IMG/VR virus record: IMGVR_UViG_3300034682_000282
Coordinates: 1 to 49,008 of that record
Strand: one strand, 5' to 3'
DNA from: a virus
DNA length: 49,008 nt
Position 1 is the stretch's first letter. Every line of letters begins with the position of its first letter. This document shows positions 26,104-34,403 of the stretch, piece after piece. The notes beneath the pieces are model-generated. The model saw only the letters and a program-made list of their open reading frames with translations. It was not told the DNA's origin and made no database searches. The position numbers and the translations under genes were made by a program.

Positions 26104-27248
26104 TTCGCATTACCTTTCTGGACATGCATGACCGCATCAGTAGCACTGACGGTCACGCCTTTGGCTTGCATTTCAGCCTGATACTGCGTTGCTGCTGCAG
26201 CTAGGGCTTTCGGATTTTCGGCAAAGTCCACAGTCTCGTTGTCTTTGCCTGAGTGCTCGGAGAAATCGACGCGGGCTGGCAGGCCGGATAAGAAGCCGCG
26301 CAACCATTCGGTGGCAGGTTTCTTCACTTCACCTTGACCTTCTGGGGCTGCAAAGCTGACTGTCAGCTCCTGATTAAGGCAGGCCATAAAGCTAACCAGG
26401 CCATCTTTTTCACCAGGTAACAACTTGCCTTCCGTTACCAGTTGCGTGGCGAAACTAACCGCCGCTTCCTGTTGGGCTGCCAGTTCTTTATCCGCCAGTG
26501 CTTTCTCACGCGCAGCCAATTTGCTTTCACGGGCAGCAAAGTCGGCCGTTTTGTCTTTGTCTTTGTTTGGGTCCACAGGGAGCACCTCCGGTTTGGGGTT
26601 GTCTTTCGATAAATCAGTAGGGGCAGCAAAGCCTGGATAAGCTTTTGAAAGCTCCTGCATTGCTTCGGTTTGCTGGGTTTCTATGTCACGAACCACATAA
26701 TCTGGGACCACCTTGTCGGCTGTTTCAGCACCAAACTGCTCTAACATCCAGTCACGTAGGCCACGGGCCAGTTTGCTGAGTGACCAAAGCGCCTGGTCGG
26801 CATTGCTTGCAGCAAAGTCGATAGTCACCAGCTCGTTGGTATCGGCACCAAATTCAGCCATTTTCAAACCAGGTATTGCCGGAGCAGCAGCACCTAAAAA
26901 ACCAACATGACGTAGGTACCAAACACCAGGCTTAGGGTTCGCTGAATGCGTAGGTGGAAAAAAGGAAGCGCTCATTTTTGGAAAACGTTTTTCGTTTACC
27001 ATTGCGGCGAACTGGGGTTCTACATCCATTGGCTCAGCAACAACCAGATCACCGTCCAGGTTGATTGACTTCACCAGGCCATAGGCAGGGTCTTCCATTT
27101 TCGGATGACCGATCACCAGGGGGGCAGCAAAGACTACAGGGTCGTATGCAGCAACAGATGCTGCCATCTGTTCTTTAGTAAAAGTCCATTCGCGGCCTTC
27201 GCTATCTTTGTGAGTACCTGCACGGAAAATCTCAAGTAATTTGCTCAT
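26100..27248 (-). CDS. Capsid protease and scaffold (Mu gpI-like)
   Basis: The 382-residue protein has an N-terminal protease-like region (about 1-150, with GHPKMEDPAYGLVK and FPKMSASFFPP as in Mu gpI). It is followed by a long charged helical part (about 190-290, scaffold-like) and a C-terminal tail. In Mu, gpI is the maturation protease and its C-terminal part also acts as scaffold. The tetrapeptide pattern (D/S)FA(A/T/E) recurs through the protein (IDFAAS, ADFAAR, VSFATQ, VSFAAP, VDFAEN), which could mark self-cleavage sites, though this is unproven. A copy of the repeated late-promoter block lies about 80 bp upstream. Confidence 0.75.
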   Translation of the reverse strand: MSKLLEIFRAGTHKDSEGREWTFTKEQMAASVAAYDPVVFAAPLVIGHPKMEDPAYGLVKSINLDGDLVVAEPMDVEPQFAAMVNEKRFPKMSASFFPPTHSANPKPGVWYLRHVGFLGAAAPAIPGLKMAEFGADTNELVTIDFAASNADQALWSLSKLARGLRDWMLEQFGAETADKVVPDYVVRDIETQQTEAMQELSKAYPGFAAPTDLSKDNPKPEVLPVDPNKDKDKTADFAARESKLAAREKALADKELAAQQEAAVSFATQLVTEGKLLPGEKDGLVSFMACLNQELTVSFAAPEGQGEVKKPATEWLRGFLSGLPARVDFSEHSGKDNETVDFAENPKALAAAATQYQAEMQAKGVTVSATDAVMHVQKGNAK

Positions 27249-27326
27249 GGTTGCATGTCATCCTCGGCCACAGAGTGAAAAGTCAAAAACGGGTTTGTGA
27301 CCATCAGAATGCAGAATCGGGGCGGC

Positions 27327-27351
27327 AATGTAATTTGAACGCGGACAAAAT
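27327..27351 (-). promoter_or_regulatory. Candidate late promoter/activator site (PI-like) before the protease gene
   Basis: This 25-bp block matches the one at 35459-35483 at 24 of 25 positions and faces the same way. Its core on the - strand is the imperfect dyad TTTGTCCGCGTTCAAA followed by TTACATT. It lies about 80 bp before the protease gene, in the largest gap of the late head cluster. Mu places its C-activated promoter PI at the same spot. Confidence 0.65.
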
Positions 27352-27423
27352 ATGTGGGGATGCCTAAAACAGGCATTTATAAACGTTTACAAGGGGGTTA
27401 AAGGGGCAAACCAAAGCAAGGTT

Positions 27424-27474
27424 ATAGCCCAGACCTCTTAAAACGCGCTACAGCGCGTTTAAGAGGATGCGGAG
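27424..27474 (-). other. Long hairpin overlapping the stop codon of the morphogenesis gene
   Basis: CCTCTTAAACGCGC and GCGCGTTTTAAGAGG pair in a stem of about 14 bp with one bulged base around a tetraloop. The TAA stop of the morphogenesis gene lies inside the stem. No U-tract follows on the - strand, so it may be an RNA stabiliser or processing site that separates the upstream head genes from the PI-like unit. Confidence 0.55.
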
Positions 27475-28019
27475 TTCTTGAGCCATCTTACTGTTAAACG
27501 GCCAATATAACTGCTGTTATCGCTACTCAAGCCCAACCATTGGCGTTTAGGCATATTAATTTCGTATGGGCCAACAGTGGCATCTTGGGCAAAGTTACTC
27601 TTTTTCCTTTTGACAAAACGGTTGCCTACGCTGCCATCTTTATTCTGCTGAAAGTACACAGTAGTTTGACGGGCCTTTTGCTTAATCACACCACCGAAGT
27701 TGTGAATGGCACCGTAAATGTTATTGGTACCAAAGCTTAACCTCTCGTCATCAAACTGGCCACGCAATGTTCCCTGCAGATAACCACGGAAGGTAAGCAC
27801 TTTGCCTTTGTTTCTGTGCTTGCGTTTCTGGTACCTGGCTGACAGACGCTGCCAGGCTTTACCATCAGGATCAGTCTGGCTGCTAAAACGTGCACGGGTA
27901 GTACGCATCATGTATTCGTTGATTTGGGCAAACAACGGAGCTGGGTGCTGTAGCCGGTGATTTAAGTCAGCCAGCTTTGCTGCAACATCGGATGTTATAT
28001 CTACCTTTACGCCTGTCAT
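27459..28019 (-). CDS. Phage virion morphogenesis protein (Mu G-like)
   Basis: The 186-residue product fits the virion morphogenesis family (Mu gp31/G, P2 S-type): the DGKAWQRLSARYQKRK stretch, then LQGTLRGQF and YGAIHNFGGVIKQK are typical. In Mu it follows the F protein, as here. It has a role in head-tail assembly. Its stop codon lies within a strong hairpin, and a gap of 210 bp then leads to the protease gene. Confidence 0.82.
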   Translation of the reverse strand: MTGVKVDITSDVAAKLADLNHRLQHPAPLFAQINEYMMRTTRARFSSQTDPDGKAWQRLSARYQKRKHRNKGKVLTFRGYLQGTLRGQFDDERLSFGTNNIYGAIHNFGGVIKQKARQTTVYFQQNKDGSVGNRFVKRKKSNFAQDATVGPYEINMPKRQWLGLSSDNSSYIGRLTVRWLKNSASS

Positions 28020-28050
28020 GGATGCTCCTATACTATGTTCAGCTGATGAG

Positions 28051-28109
28051 GGTCTGTCCCTGACCGTTGGACCTCCAACCGATTCAGTGCCGCACGGGTC
28101 AGCGTGCGG
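28051..28109 (-). other. Three consecutive hairpins between the MuF and G-like genes
   Basis: The 90-bp gap holds GGTC/GACC (28051-28065), GTTGG/CCAAC (28066-28079) and CCGCACG/CGTGCGG (28090-28109). The last directly follows the MuF stop codon. No U-run follows on the - strand. Most late genes here overlap, so this structured gap stands out. Confidence 0.5.
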
Positions 28110-29357
28110 TTAATCTTCCCTTCGATACACCCTTACACCAACCCGTAAATCATTTAAGTCCGTTTCAGGGTTAAAGGTAGTAATACCAGACCAACCATCA
28201 GCGCTCCACTCAAACACAGCCAAAGCCGGCACCTTTTGCCCTGGCACCATAAACTGAGCAATGTAACGGCGACGCACTACAGTTTTTTGTTGCGCTGCCT
28301 GGTATTCCATTCTTACCCATATTTCGTCTGGTTCCATTAAGCCTTTAGCCATCAGGCCCATGTACTGACCACGTTCCCGCTTGTTGGCTTTGATTGCTCC
28401 AGTTTTACGATCAGTAAACAAAGCTCGGCCCATCACCAGGCTGTCGCCTAACACGTCCTTGAAAATAGAACTTTGTTCCAGCGTTGCGCCAAAGGGCTTT
28501 AAAAAAGCTTCGGCATAGGCTTTATCTGACAACCCTTTGCTGAGCAAAAGGTCTGCTGGTACAGATCGTGGCGCTGGCAAGGCATCTTTTGGCCTGGAGT
28601 TTGGTAAACCATAACTGCCAGAACTACCGCTTATTGGCGGGTCTGGTAACTCAGGCGGTACTGCACTATCTAACCGGCTGCGCCCTGGTGCGTGTTCAAA
28701 GCCCGGATCAATACCTTCCGGCACTTCCACAATGCGTGGGCCATCAGGGTGGCGCTTACCAATTTCACGCTGCAGCATTTTAACTGCAGGTGCTTTGTCC
28801 GGGCCTGCTTTACCCAGTGCTTTTAAATCATCTTCAGTTAAAGCTTCCACATAACACTGGCAACCCCAGCCATTGGGTGGGTAATGAGTTTGCCACCAAG
28901 GATCATCTGCAGACAAAATCAGGCCATCCCACTCTACGTGTTCATGGCGCGGGGTTTCTACAGCATCGCTGTGCTTATAACGCCAATAGGGTAAGGCGCT
29001 TTTTTGCGACTGTAGCTGCTCCTGACGCCCCGCGTTATAGCTGCTGAACAGGTTGGTTTCGTAAATAGTGCGGCTTCGCCATTCACGGCCACCGTTATAG
29101 TCCCAGCCGTTCTCTGCCACGATGCGGTCAAAGTCTTTGCGGAATTGATCCAGGGTGCCACCGTCTGCGATCACCTTTTCGATAGCGGTGCGAAAGTCGG
29201 CCAGCATGCTGTCACGGGTAACACCGGCCACCATGAAAGCCCAATCGTGTTCTGCATTGTAAATATCAGTCCAATGGGTAGTTGGCATATTGAGCTTACG
29301 CCGGAAGAACGCCAGCTGCTGCTCAAAGGGCACAGAACCATAACTGGCGTCAGACAT
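28110..29357 (-). CDS. MuF minor head protein with C-terminal nuclease-like (PBECR-type) domain
   Basis: The start at 29357 follows AGGAGG by 7 bases and overlaps the portal gene. The first 240 of 415 residues are a MuF/SPP1 gp7-type head morphogenesis domain, including WRSRTIYETNLFSSYNAGR and PPNGWGCQCYVE. After a Pro/Ser-rich linker (about 240-275) the C-terminal 140 residues resemble the phage nuclease-like PBECR domains often found at the end of MuF proteins (QAAQQKTVVRRRYIAQF, then a final RVGVRVYRRED). MuF proteins enter the virion through the portal, so the C-terminal domain may be delivered into the host as an effector. The nuclease assignment is by pattern only. Confidence 0.78.
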   Translation of the reverse strand: MSDASYGSVPFEQQLAFFRRKLNMPTTHWTDIYNAEHDWAFMVAGVTRDSMLADFRTAIEKVIADGGTLDQFRKDFDRIVAENGWDYNGGREWRSRTIYETNLFSSYNAGRQEQLQSQKSALPYWRYKHSDAVETPRHEHVEWDGLILSADDPWWQTHYPPNGWGCQCYVEALTEDDLKALGKAGPDKAPAVKMLQREIGKRHPDGPRIVEVPEGIDPGFEHAPGRSRLDSAVPPELPDPPISGSSGSYGLPNSRPKDALPAPRSVPADLLLSKGLSDKAYAEAFLKPFGATLEQSSIFKDVLGDSLVMGRALFTDRKTGAIKANKRERGQYMGLMAKGLMEPDEIWVRMEYQAAQQKTVVRRRYIAQFMVPGQKVPALAVFEWSADGWSGITTFNPETDLNDLRVGVRVYRRED

Positions 29358-31077
29358 TCTTCGCCTCCTGCTCATCAAGTACTTCAACTTGGCCTGCCAG
29401 TTTTGCGGTGGCAGTGGCAGTGGCCATCGCATCAGCAAACTGGGTTAAGGTCATTTTGGGGTAAAGGCTGAGTAAACTATCCTGCAGCTGCTCTAAGCTT
29501 TCAGCTTCATCAGCTAATTTCTTCACCTGGTTAATCCATTCGCTGGTCGCTTTCTCTGCATTAGCACGGACCTGCTCAGCCATTTGCGCCGGAGCTTGCG
29601 GTGCTTCATCTGCAGCTGCAAAGTCGGCGGTTCCAATCAGCTTGTCTATCTGCTCAGGCAATATCGCCGGAAAGCCAGCCTCAATTAAAGCTCTGGCGCG
29701 GCTGCGGTCTAAGGTTCCGGCCTGCACCTGGGCAATAACGTCAGACAGCGATTTAATCTGTGCGCCGTTTAAAGCGGTTTGCTGTACCGAGGCAGCGCCT
29801 GTTGCAGCTAATGGATCAATGGTTTCTGATTGCGGTTCGGTACCTGCAGGTAACTCCTGGCCTTCAACTGTTTTGCCTGCTCCAGTAACTGGGGCCTGTA
29901 CCGGCTCTTTTTCTACCCAGCCATCACCATAGTTCTCCTGGATATATTCCAGTGTTGGCTTATAGCCCAAACCAAATACTTTGGTGTCGCGTTCTGCCCG
30001 TTTGGCTGTGTCTTCATCTGGCGCCACCTGACGGTAAACGCGGGGTGGTATTGCGCCAGGGAAATTCCATTCGGTTAGCCATTTGCCAATGCTGCGGTTA
30101 AAGGACTCACAGACTAAATCAGCATCGGCCTTAATCAGGTCGGTTCTTACATCACCCTGCAGTTCGTCATTACCCAGCTTGCCAGGTGTGCCCTGGGTGC
30201 TGGCAGTCTGGCCTAAAATCACTTTGGCTATGGCATTATCCATAGTGCTATACAACGACATATAGTCGGCGGTACCAGAGCGGGCGGCTTCAATAAGCTC
30301 TATTTTCATGCCTTCGGGAATGGAAATGCCGCTGTCTGTTGAGATCGCAGCCAGAGCCTGTAACAACTTGTTCTTTTCTTCTGTACTAGCATTTGGCCCA
30401 TAAGTACCTTTGGCGGTGGGTTGGCCAAACTTCTCTAAAAAAAGCAGCCAGTACTTCAGGCCATTTCGTTTAAAGAATGCTGGCCAGTAAAGCCAATGCC
30501 CTAAGCCCATGCCGTAGGGTTCGTCGTCATGGTCTGAGCCGGTACTGAAATGCCAGAACTTATTGTCAGGCAGTAACATGCCTTTTGGCTCTGCCTGGGT
30601 TTTCATTCGCAAGCGGCCCATACCGTCAAAACCAAAACGGCGACGGTCCCGCACTTTAATATCAGTCAGTGCTATGGTGTTGCCATCTGTGGCATAAAGG
30701 GCTTCAGATACTGCAAAGCCGTAATACACGCCATACAGCATTTTGTCTGTTACGCGGTCCCAGCCCACATTGTCCAGCTGTTCTTTCATGTAGTCAGCAG
30801 CCATTTTATCGGCCTTGCTTTCGCCGCCAGCTTCCACAGTCCAGTCCTTACCAATCACTGCCAGGCGGCGCTGAGCAAAGCAGGCAGATACTTGATCGTC
30901 ACGCAGTACTTCGGCATAGATTTTTAAATCACCTCCACGGGCATTTAATACCGAGTCTGTTGGGGCAGCAATACTCAAAGGGTCGAGATAACCACGGGTA
31001 ACGTCTTTACCATCACCTGTGGTGGCCACTTCGGTCATTTCTGGTTTTGCTAATTTTTCTTTTTTATCTTTGGCCAT
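29350..31077 (-). CDS. Portal protein (DUF935, Mu gp29-like)
   Basis: The 575-residue protein is the Mu-type portal through which DNA is packaged. Family features include RDDQVSACFAQRRLAVIGKD near residue 57, FWHFSTGSDHDDEPYG and KYWLLFLEKFGQPTAKGTYG near 195-230, and EGMKIELIEAARSGTADY near 265. The C-terminal 150 residues are helical, Ala/Gln-rich and probably internal to the head. It starts one base after the terminase stop and overlaps MuF by 8 bp. Confidence 0.88.
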   Translation of the reverse strand: MAKDKKEKLAKPEMTEVATTGDGKDVTRGYLDPLSIAAPTDSVLNARGGDLKIYAEVLRDDQVSACFAQRRLAVIGKDWTVEAGGESKADKMAADYMKEQLDNVGWDRVTDKMLYGVYYGFAVSEALYATDGNTIALTDIKVRDRRRFGFDGMGRLRMKTQAEPKGMLLPDNKFWHFSTGSDHDDEPYGMGLGHWLYWPAFFKRNGLKYWLLFLEKFGQPTAKGTYGPNASTEEKNKLLQALAAISTDSGISIPEGMKIELIEAARSGTADYMSLYSTMDNAIAKVILGQTASTQGTPGKLGNDELQGDVRTDLIKADADLVCESFNRSIGKWLTEWNFPGAIPPRVYRQVAPDEDTAKRAERDTKVFGLGYKPTLEYIQENYGDGWVEKEPVQAPVTGAGKTVEGQELPAGTEPQSETIDPLAATGAASVQQTALNGAQIKSLSDVIAQVQAGTLDRSRARALIEAGFPAILPEQIDKLIGTADFAAADEAPQAPAQMAEQVRANAEKATSEWINQVKKLADEAESLEQLQDSLLSLYPKMTLTQFADAMATATATAKLAGQVEVLDEQEAKNV

Positions 31078-32543
31078 TAGTCATACCCTCTGTAATCGTT
31101 ATTGCCAGAGACAACGCCAAAGCCTCTGTCGTTATTTATTGGTGTAGTTGTATCGCCCAGGGCATTCAGTGATTCGCGGCGGCCAGTAGTCTGAAAGTCG
31201 ATTGCTGCAGCCGGTTGTGATGCAGCATGGATAGCTAAACCTAAAGCCCAAAAGTGATCGGCGTGGCCGTCGACAGTGCGTTCTGCAGCAAAGCGGATAT
31301 TGCCAGCGGCTGTAACTTGTTTGGTTACCTGGCGTAAATCGGACCTGATTTTAGGATCATGAGGGATGCGAAGCTTGCGATCTTCCATTGCCCCACGAAT
31401 TGGATAAGCCAGCGCTTCTTTAACTTTTGGTGTAAAGGTAACTGCTTCAACACGTTCTTTGCCGAAGTAGTCCTGGGCATCATCTGCCCAGCCAATACCT
31501 AAGCCGGTTGCATCAATGCAGATGCGATCACAACGTTGCAGCCAAGGCCACATGATGGCCTCCTGGTCTGACTTTCGCATGTTCTGCATACGTTCTATGT
31601 GCCTTGTGTAAAGCACATCGCCCAGCTGCTCTACAATCCAAAGCACGGTTAAGTCTTTCTTCCGGCCTATATCAATGCCCGCATACAAGCGGCCACCTTC
31701 AAGCGCCGTCCAGTTCGCTGTGGTTCCGTATTCTGCTGAAGCAATCAGGTCGTATTCCAAAAAGGCAACATCATCATCTGCAGGGTTGCACATGTACTCT
31801 TGTTGGAACGATTCTTCGTCAGCACAGCCAGAGCGCACAAAATCAAAATAGGCGGCTTCGTCCATTGCCTGAATAGGGTCGTCTGAGGTTAGTTTCTGTT
31901 GAAGCTTGTACAGAAACCCTTCATCCAACGCATTTTGCAGGGTAATTCTGTGCAGGCTGATCCCCTTAGGATTGCCGTTCTCGCGGACTTCACGCACTAA
32001 CTGATTAAAAAAGTTATGACTGCCCCGGTGCGTAGATATAACTTCAAGGCTACCGCCCCAAGTGATACCAGGATAAGCAATAGACCAAAGCTTGCGAGGG
32101 TCTGGGTGCAATGCAAATTCGTCAAGAATCCGGCCACCACGCTTACCAGCTTGTGCGTCCGGGTTGCTAGACATGCTGTGAATACGTTTGCTGCTGGCGA
32201 ACTCCAGAACATAAGCTGAAATACGGTCTTTTGGATCTAAGACCAGTTCGCCTAAGTCTTTGGCTGCCATGTTCAGAATCCCAGCCCACATTTTGCAGTC
32301 TTCAACAAATAATCGGGCCTGCAGGTCATCACGACTACTCACCCATTGATCGAACATAGCGCCTTGCTCTGATGTTCGCTCTGTGGCTGCGTAGGCAGAG
32401 GACCAAGATATACCTATCTGACGGGCTTTCTCCATCAGCTTTAACCGGCTCTTATCCATGATCCATTTAATTTGCGATGGCAAAAAAATAGCTGCTGGAT
32501 TTTCCGGTATGTTTTTGGCGTTACCTTTAGCCTTCATAACCAT
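31077..32543 (-). CDS. Terminase large subunit (Mu gp28-like)
   Basis: This is the ATP-driven DNA packaging motor and headful nuclease. Of 488 residues, a deviant Walker A (KARQIGIS, 39-46) and Walker B (RILDE, 138-142) mark the ATPase. The nuclease domain follows, with its first acidic residue at Asp291 (YAGIDIGRKKDLTV) and another in CIDATGLG near 345. Mu-like terminases cut outside the phage ends and package flanking host DNA. It overlaps the small subunit candidate upstream by one base. Confidence 0.9.
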   Translation of the reverse strand: MVMKAKGNAKNIPENPAAIFLPSQIKWIMDKSRLKLMEKARQIGISWSSAYAATERTSEQGAMFDQWVSSRDDLQARLFVEDCKMWAGILNMAAKDLGELVLDPKDRISAYVLEFASSKRIHSMSSNPDAQAGKRGGRILDEFALHPDPRKLWSIAYPGITWGGSLEVISTHRGSHNFFNQLVREVRENGNPKGISLHRITLQNALDEGFLYKLQQKLTSDDPIQAMDEAAYFDFVRSGCADEESFQQEYMCNPADDDVAFLEYDLIASAEYGTTANWTALEGGRLYAGIDIGRKKDLTVLWIVEQLGDVLYTRHIERMQNMRKSDQEAIMWPWLQRCDRICIDATGLGIGWADDAQDYFGKERVEAVTFTPKVKEALAYPIRGAMEDRKLRIPHDPKIRSDLRQVTKQVTAAGNIRFAAERTVDGHADHFWALGLAIHAASQPAAAIDFQTTGRRESLNALGDTTTPINNDRGFGVVSGNNDYRGYD

Positions 32544-33115
32544 TAGCCGATCCCCAATGCTTCACGGATAGCGGCCTTAGTCTCAGCGGTAACCCCACCT
32601 TTGCTTTCCATAGCGGCCAGTTTGGCTTTCTGCTCTTCCAGCAACTTCTGACGCCCACGCTCTTCAGCTTCTGCCTGGTACTTCTTCAGCGTGACAGAGC
32701 TGCGGGTTAAGGTGGCTATGTTCTTTGCTGCATTGGCCAATAGCCCAACACGTTCAGAAGCTGGCATTTCTTCTTCGCTGGCCTCCTGCAGCGTCATGAT
32801 GGATTCAAACAGTTCCGACTGGATCATGGCAATCAATGCTTCTGATCGGGCGTCTTCTTTGTCGCCCACCTGGTCGCGAATAATTTTCGCGGCTTCGGTG
32901 CTGGCCCTGATAGCTGACAAACGGCTTTCTAACTGCTGGCCGTAACGCCCCACAGCGCTGCGGCTTGGCAGTTCGCCAGCTGCAGCTTCTTCAGGGAAAC
33001 GCTGTTGCAAGTCGGCTATCAGTTCATCCAGGGTCATATTGCCTTTGGCAAGCTTTCCCTGGATGTATGATTTAATGACGTCCGGCAGACGATCTAATGA
33101 AGATTTACGGCCCAT
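32543..33115 (-). CDS. Mu gp27-like protein (DUF3486), candidate small terminase
   Basis: The ATG at 33115 is preferred because the family starts with a short basic stretch (MGRKSSLDRLPD). A GTG three codons earlier is also possible. The 190-residue protein has an N-terminal DNA-binding helical region (DVIKSYIQGKLAKGNMTLDE) and a helical C-terminal half. In Mu-like phages it lies directly before the large terminase and is thought to be the small subunit that recognises phage DNA for packaging. Confidence 0.8.
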   Translation of the reverse strand: MGRKSSLDRLPDVIKSYIQGKLAKGNMTLDELIADLQQRFPEEAAAGELPSRSAVGRYGQQLESRLSAIRASTEAAKIIRDQVGDKEDARSEALIAMIQSELFESIMTLQEASEEEMPASERVGLLANAAKNIATLTRSSVTLKKYQAEAEERGRQKLLEEQKAKLAAMESKGGVTAETKAAIREALGIG

Positions 33116-33120
33116 AGCAA

Positions 33121-33429
33121 TCACCAGTACTTAGCAGGCCGGGCAATGCCTGGCGCACAGTCTACGGTATATTCAACTATGTCAGTGCCCAATCGGGTGA
33201 GGTCTAAATGCCAGCGGCCATTAGGCTCTTTGACAATATCGACCATTTTACGATCTGACAGGTAATCGGCTTCACGGCGCAGCTCCAGTGCTGTTGCGTC
33301 CTTGTATTCACTTTGTACCACAGACAACGCAATGCCCTCATAAGCGCCCAGTGGCCGGGCATTGTTCAGCGTCAGCAGAATTAACCACCGCATGTGTTCA
33401 CGCCGGATCTTTTCCATATCAATACTCAT
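33121..33429 (-). CDS. Mu gp26-like protein (VpaChn25_0724-type family)
   Basis: The 102-residue product has a winged-helix-like pattern: an N-terminal helix (EHMRWLILLTLNNARP), then SVVQSEYKDATALELRREADYLSDRK, then a short beta hairpin and LTRLGTDIVEYTVDCAPGIARP. It resembles small conserved proteins found between lysis genes and terminase in Mu-like phages. The function is unknown, and a DNA- or terminase-linked role is possible. Confidence 0.65.
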   Translation of the reverse strand: MSIDMEKIRREHMRWLILLTLNNARPLGAYEGIALSVVQSEYKDATALELRREADYLSDRKMVDIVKEPNGRWHLDLTRLGTDIVEYTVDCAPGIARPAKYW

Positions 33430-33442
33430 TGCTCTGCCTCAC

Positions 33443-33790
33443 TTATGGTTGTTTTAGCTGGTTACGCAGCTGGATGTTTTCTATCTGCACAGCCACTTTG
33501 TCGATTTTGTTTTCCAGAATGCTCTGGCCGCGAATGTAGTCTTCACGCCGGACGTATTGATCGGGCAAATGCGCCTTTAGCTCCATCAGTTCGCGCTCTA
33601 CCCGTTGCCACTGTTTTGCTTCTTCTTTGTTAGTTTCTTCTATTCCATCCAGCCGCTTACCCATAGCTCCAAAGCCTTTATCTATGTAGCTTTGAAACAA
33701 ACCCATAAACCACTTAAATGCGGCGATACATCCGCCCAAAAATGCCACCAACAGCAGCACCAACTCCCAAAATTCAACCTGCACTTGCAT
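33443..33790 (-). CDS. Mu gp25-like membrane coiled-coil protein (DUF2730-like)
   Basis: The 115-residue product has one transmembrane segment near residues 8-29 and then a helical coiled coil. The segment DQYVRREDYIRGQSILENK fits DUF2730 proteins found after lysis genes in Mu-like phages. It overlaps the Rz-like gene by 17 bp. It could help lysis or anchor assembly at the membrane, but no function is established. Confidence 0.65.
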   Translation of the reverse strand: MQVQVEFWELVLLLVAFLGGCIAAFKWFMGLFQSYIDKGFGAMGKRLDGIEETNKEEAKQWQRVERELMELKAHLPDQYVRREDYIRGQSILENKIDKVAVQIENIQLRNQLKQP

Positions 33791-34403
33791 GGCTCTGTCC
33801 TTGTTTTTCTAAGTAGTCAATCAATGAATTCAGTTGGTCGGCGGTGTCCTGGCATTGCTGGCCGTAGCCGGTAATGTGTTGCAGGATGTCGGCCCGCTGG
33901 ACGTTGCTGGGTTGCAGCGAGGGGTCAGGGGTTTGGGTGGTGCTGGACGTTCCATCAACTCCGGCGGCACGTACAGTGGCGGACAGGTTGGCGGCAGACT
34001 GATCTGCAGCTCCGATGGCGTCGTTGTACACGCGGACAAAGCCGTTAGTGAACATGCAAGCAGGAGCAGGTAAAGCCGTCGATTTGCCAGGAGGCGTCCA
34101 GTGTTCGGTAACATAGTCAATTTCCTTCAGCAGTTCGCCATTACGTTTGGCCGTAGCGGCTTTGTCCAGGCGAAGTTGTTTAACGGTTTGGTCAGATAAA
34201 GCCAGCAGTTTTTGTGTGTTGGCCAGTTCCTTCTCTTTTGCACTCAATAATGCTTTGGTGTTCGCTTCGAGGCATTCACCTTTGGCACGGTCATAACCGG
34301 CTTTATCTGCATCAGTAAGAGCTGTTTGCCAGGCGTTGTGAGCGAAATAAAGTGCCCCGGCTATGCCGATGAGAAACACAAGAACACGGTTAAAAGTGAG
34401 CAC
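33774..34403 (-). CDS. Rz: Rz-like inner-membrane spanin
   Basis: The 209-residue protein has an N-terminal membrane anchor (about 5-22) and a long periplasmic helical stretch (about 30-100), the layout of inner-membrane spanins. With the lipoprotein encoded inside it in another frame it would bridge the envelope and fuse the membranes at the last step of lysis. It overlaps the transglycosylase gene by 14 bp and lies in the holin-lysozyme-spanin cassette. The C-terminal part beyond residue 140 is longer than in lambda Rz. Confidence 0.75.
   Translation of the reverse strand: MLTFNRVLVFLIGIAGALYFAHNAWQTALTDADKAGYDRAKGECLEANTKALLSAKEKELANTQKLLALSDQTVKQLRLDKAATAKRNGELLKEIDYVTEHWTPPGKSTALPAPACMFTNGFVRVYNDAIGAADQSAANLSATVRAAGVDGTSSTTQTPDPSLQPSNVQRADILQHITGYGQQCQDTADQLNSLIDYLEKQGQSHASAG
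33830..34120 (-). CDS. Rz1: Rz1-like outer-membrane spanin lipoprotein, nested in Rz
   Basis: This 96-residue frame is wholly inside the Rz-like gene in a different frame, as in lambda. It begins with a signal sequence and a good lipobox, LTALSAC, with the lipidated Cys at 31. The mature part is Pro-rich (PPTCPPLYVPPELMERPAPP), typical of Rz1. The lipobox and proline content make a chance open frame unlikely. Confidence 0.78.
   Translation of the reverse strand: MTMLPNTGRLLANRRLYLLLLACSLTALSACTTTPSELQISLPPTCPPLYVPPELMERPAPPKPLTPRCNPATSSGPTSCNTLPATASNARTPPTN

Noticed and set aside
28042-28090. CTGATGA followed by a hairpin, as a third hammerhead
   Set aside because: It is on the strand opposite to the local genes. 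No GAAA follows the stem and no GUC with a stem I partner is present.
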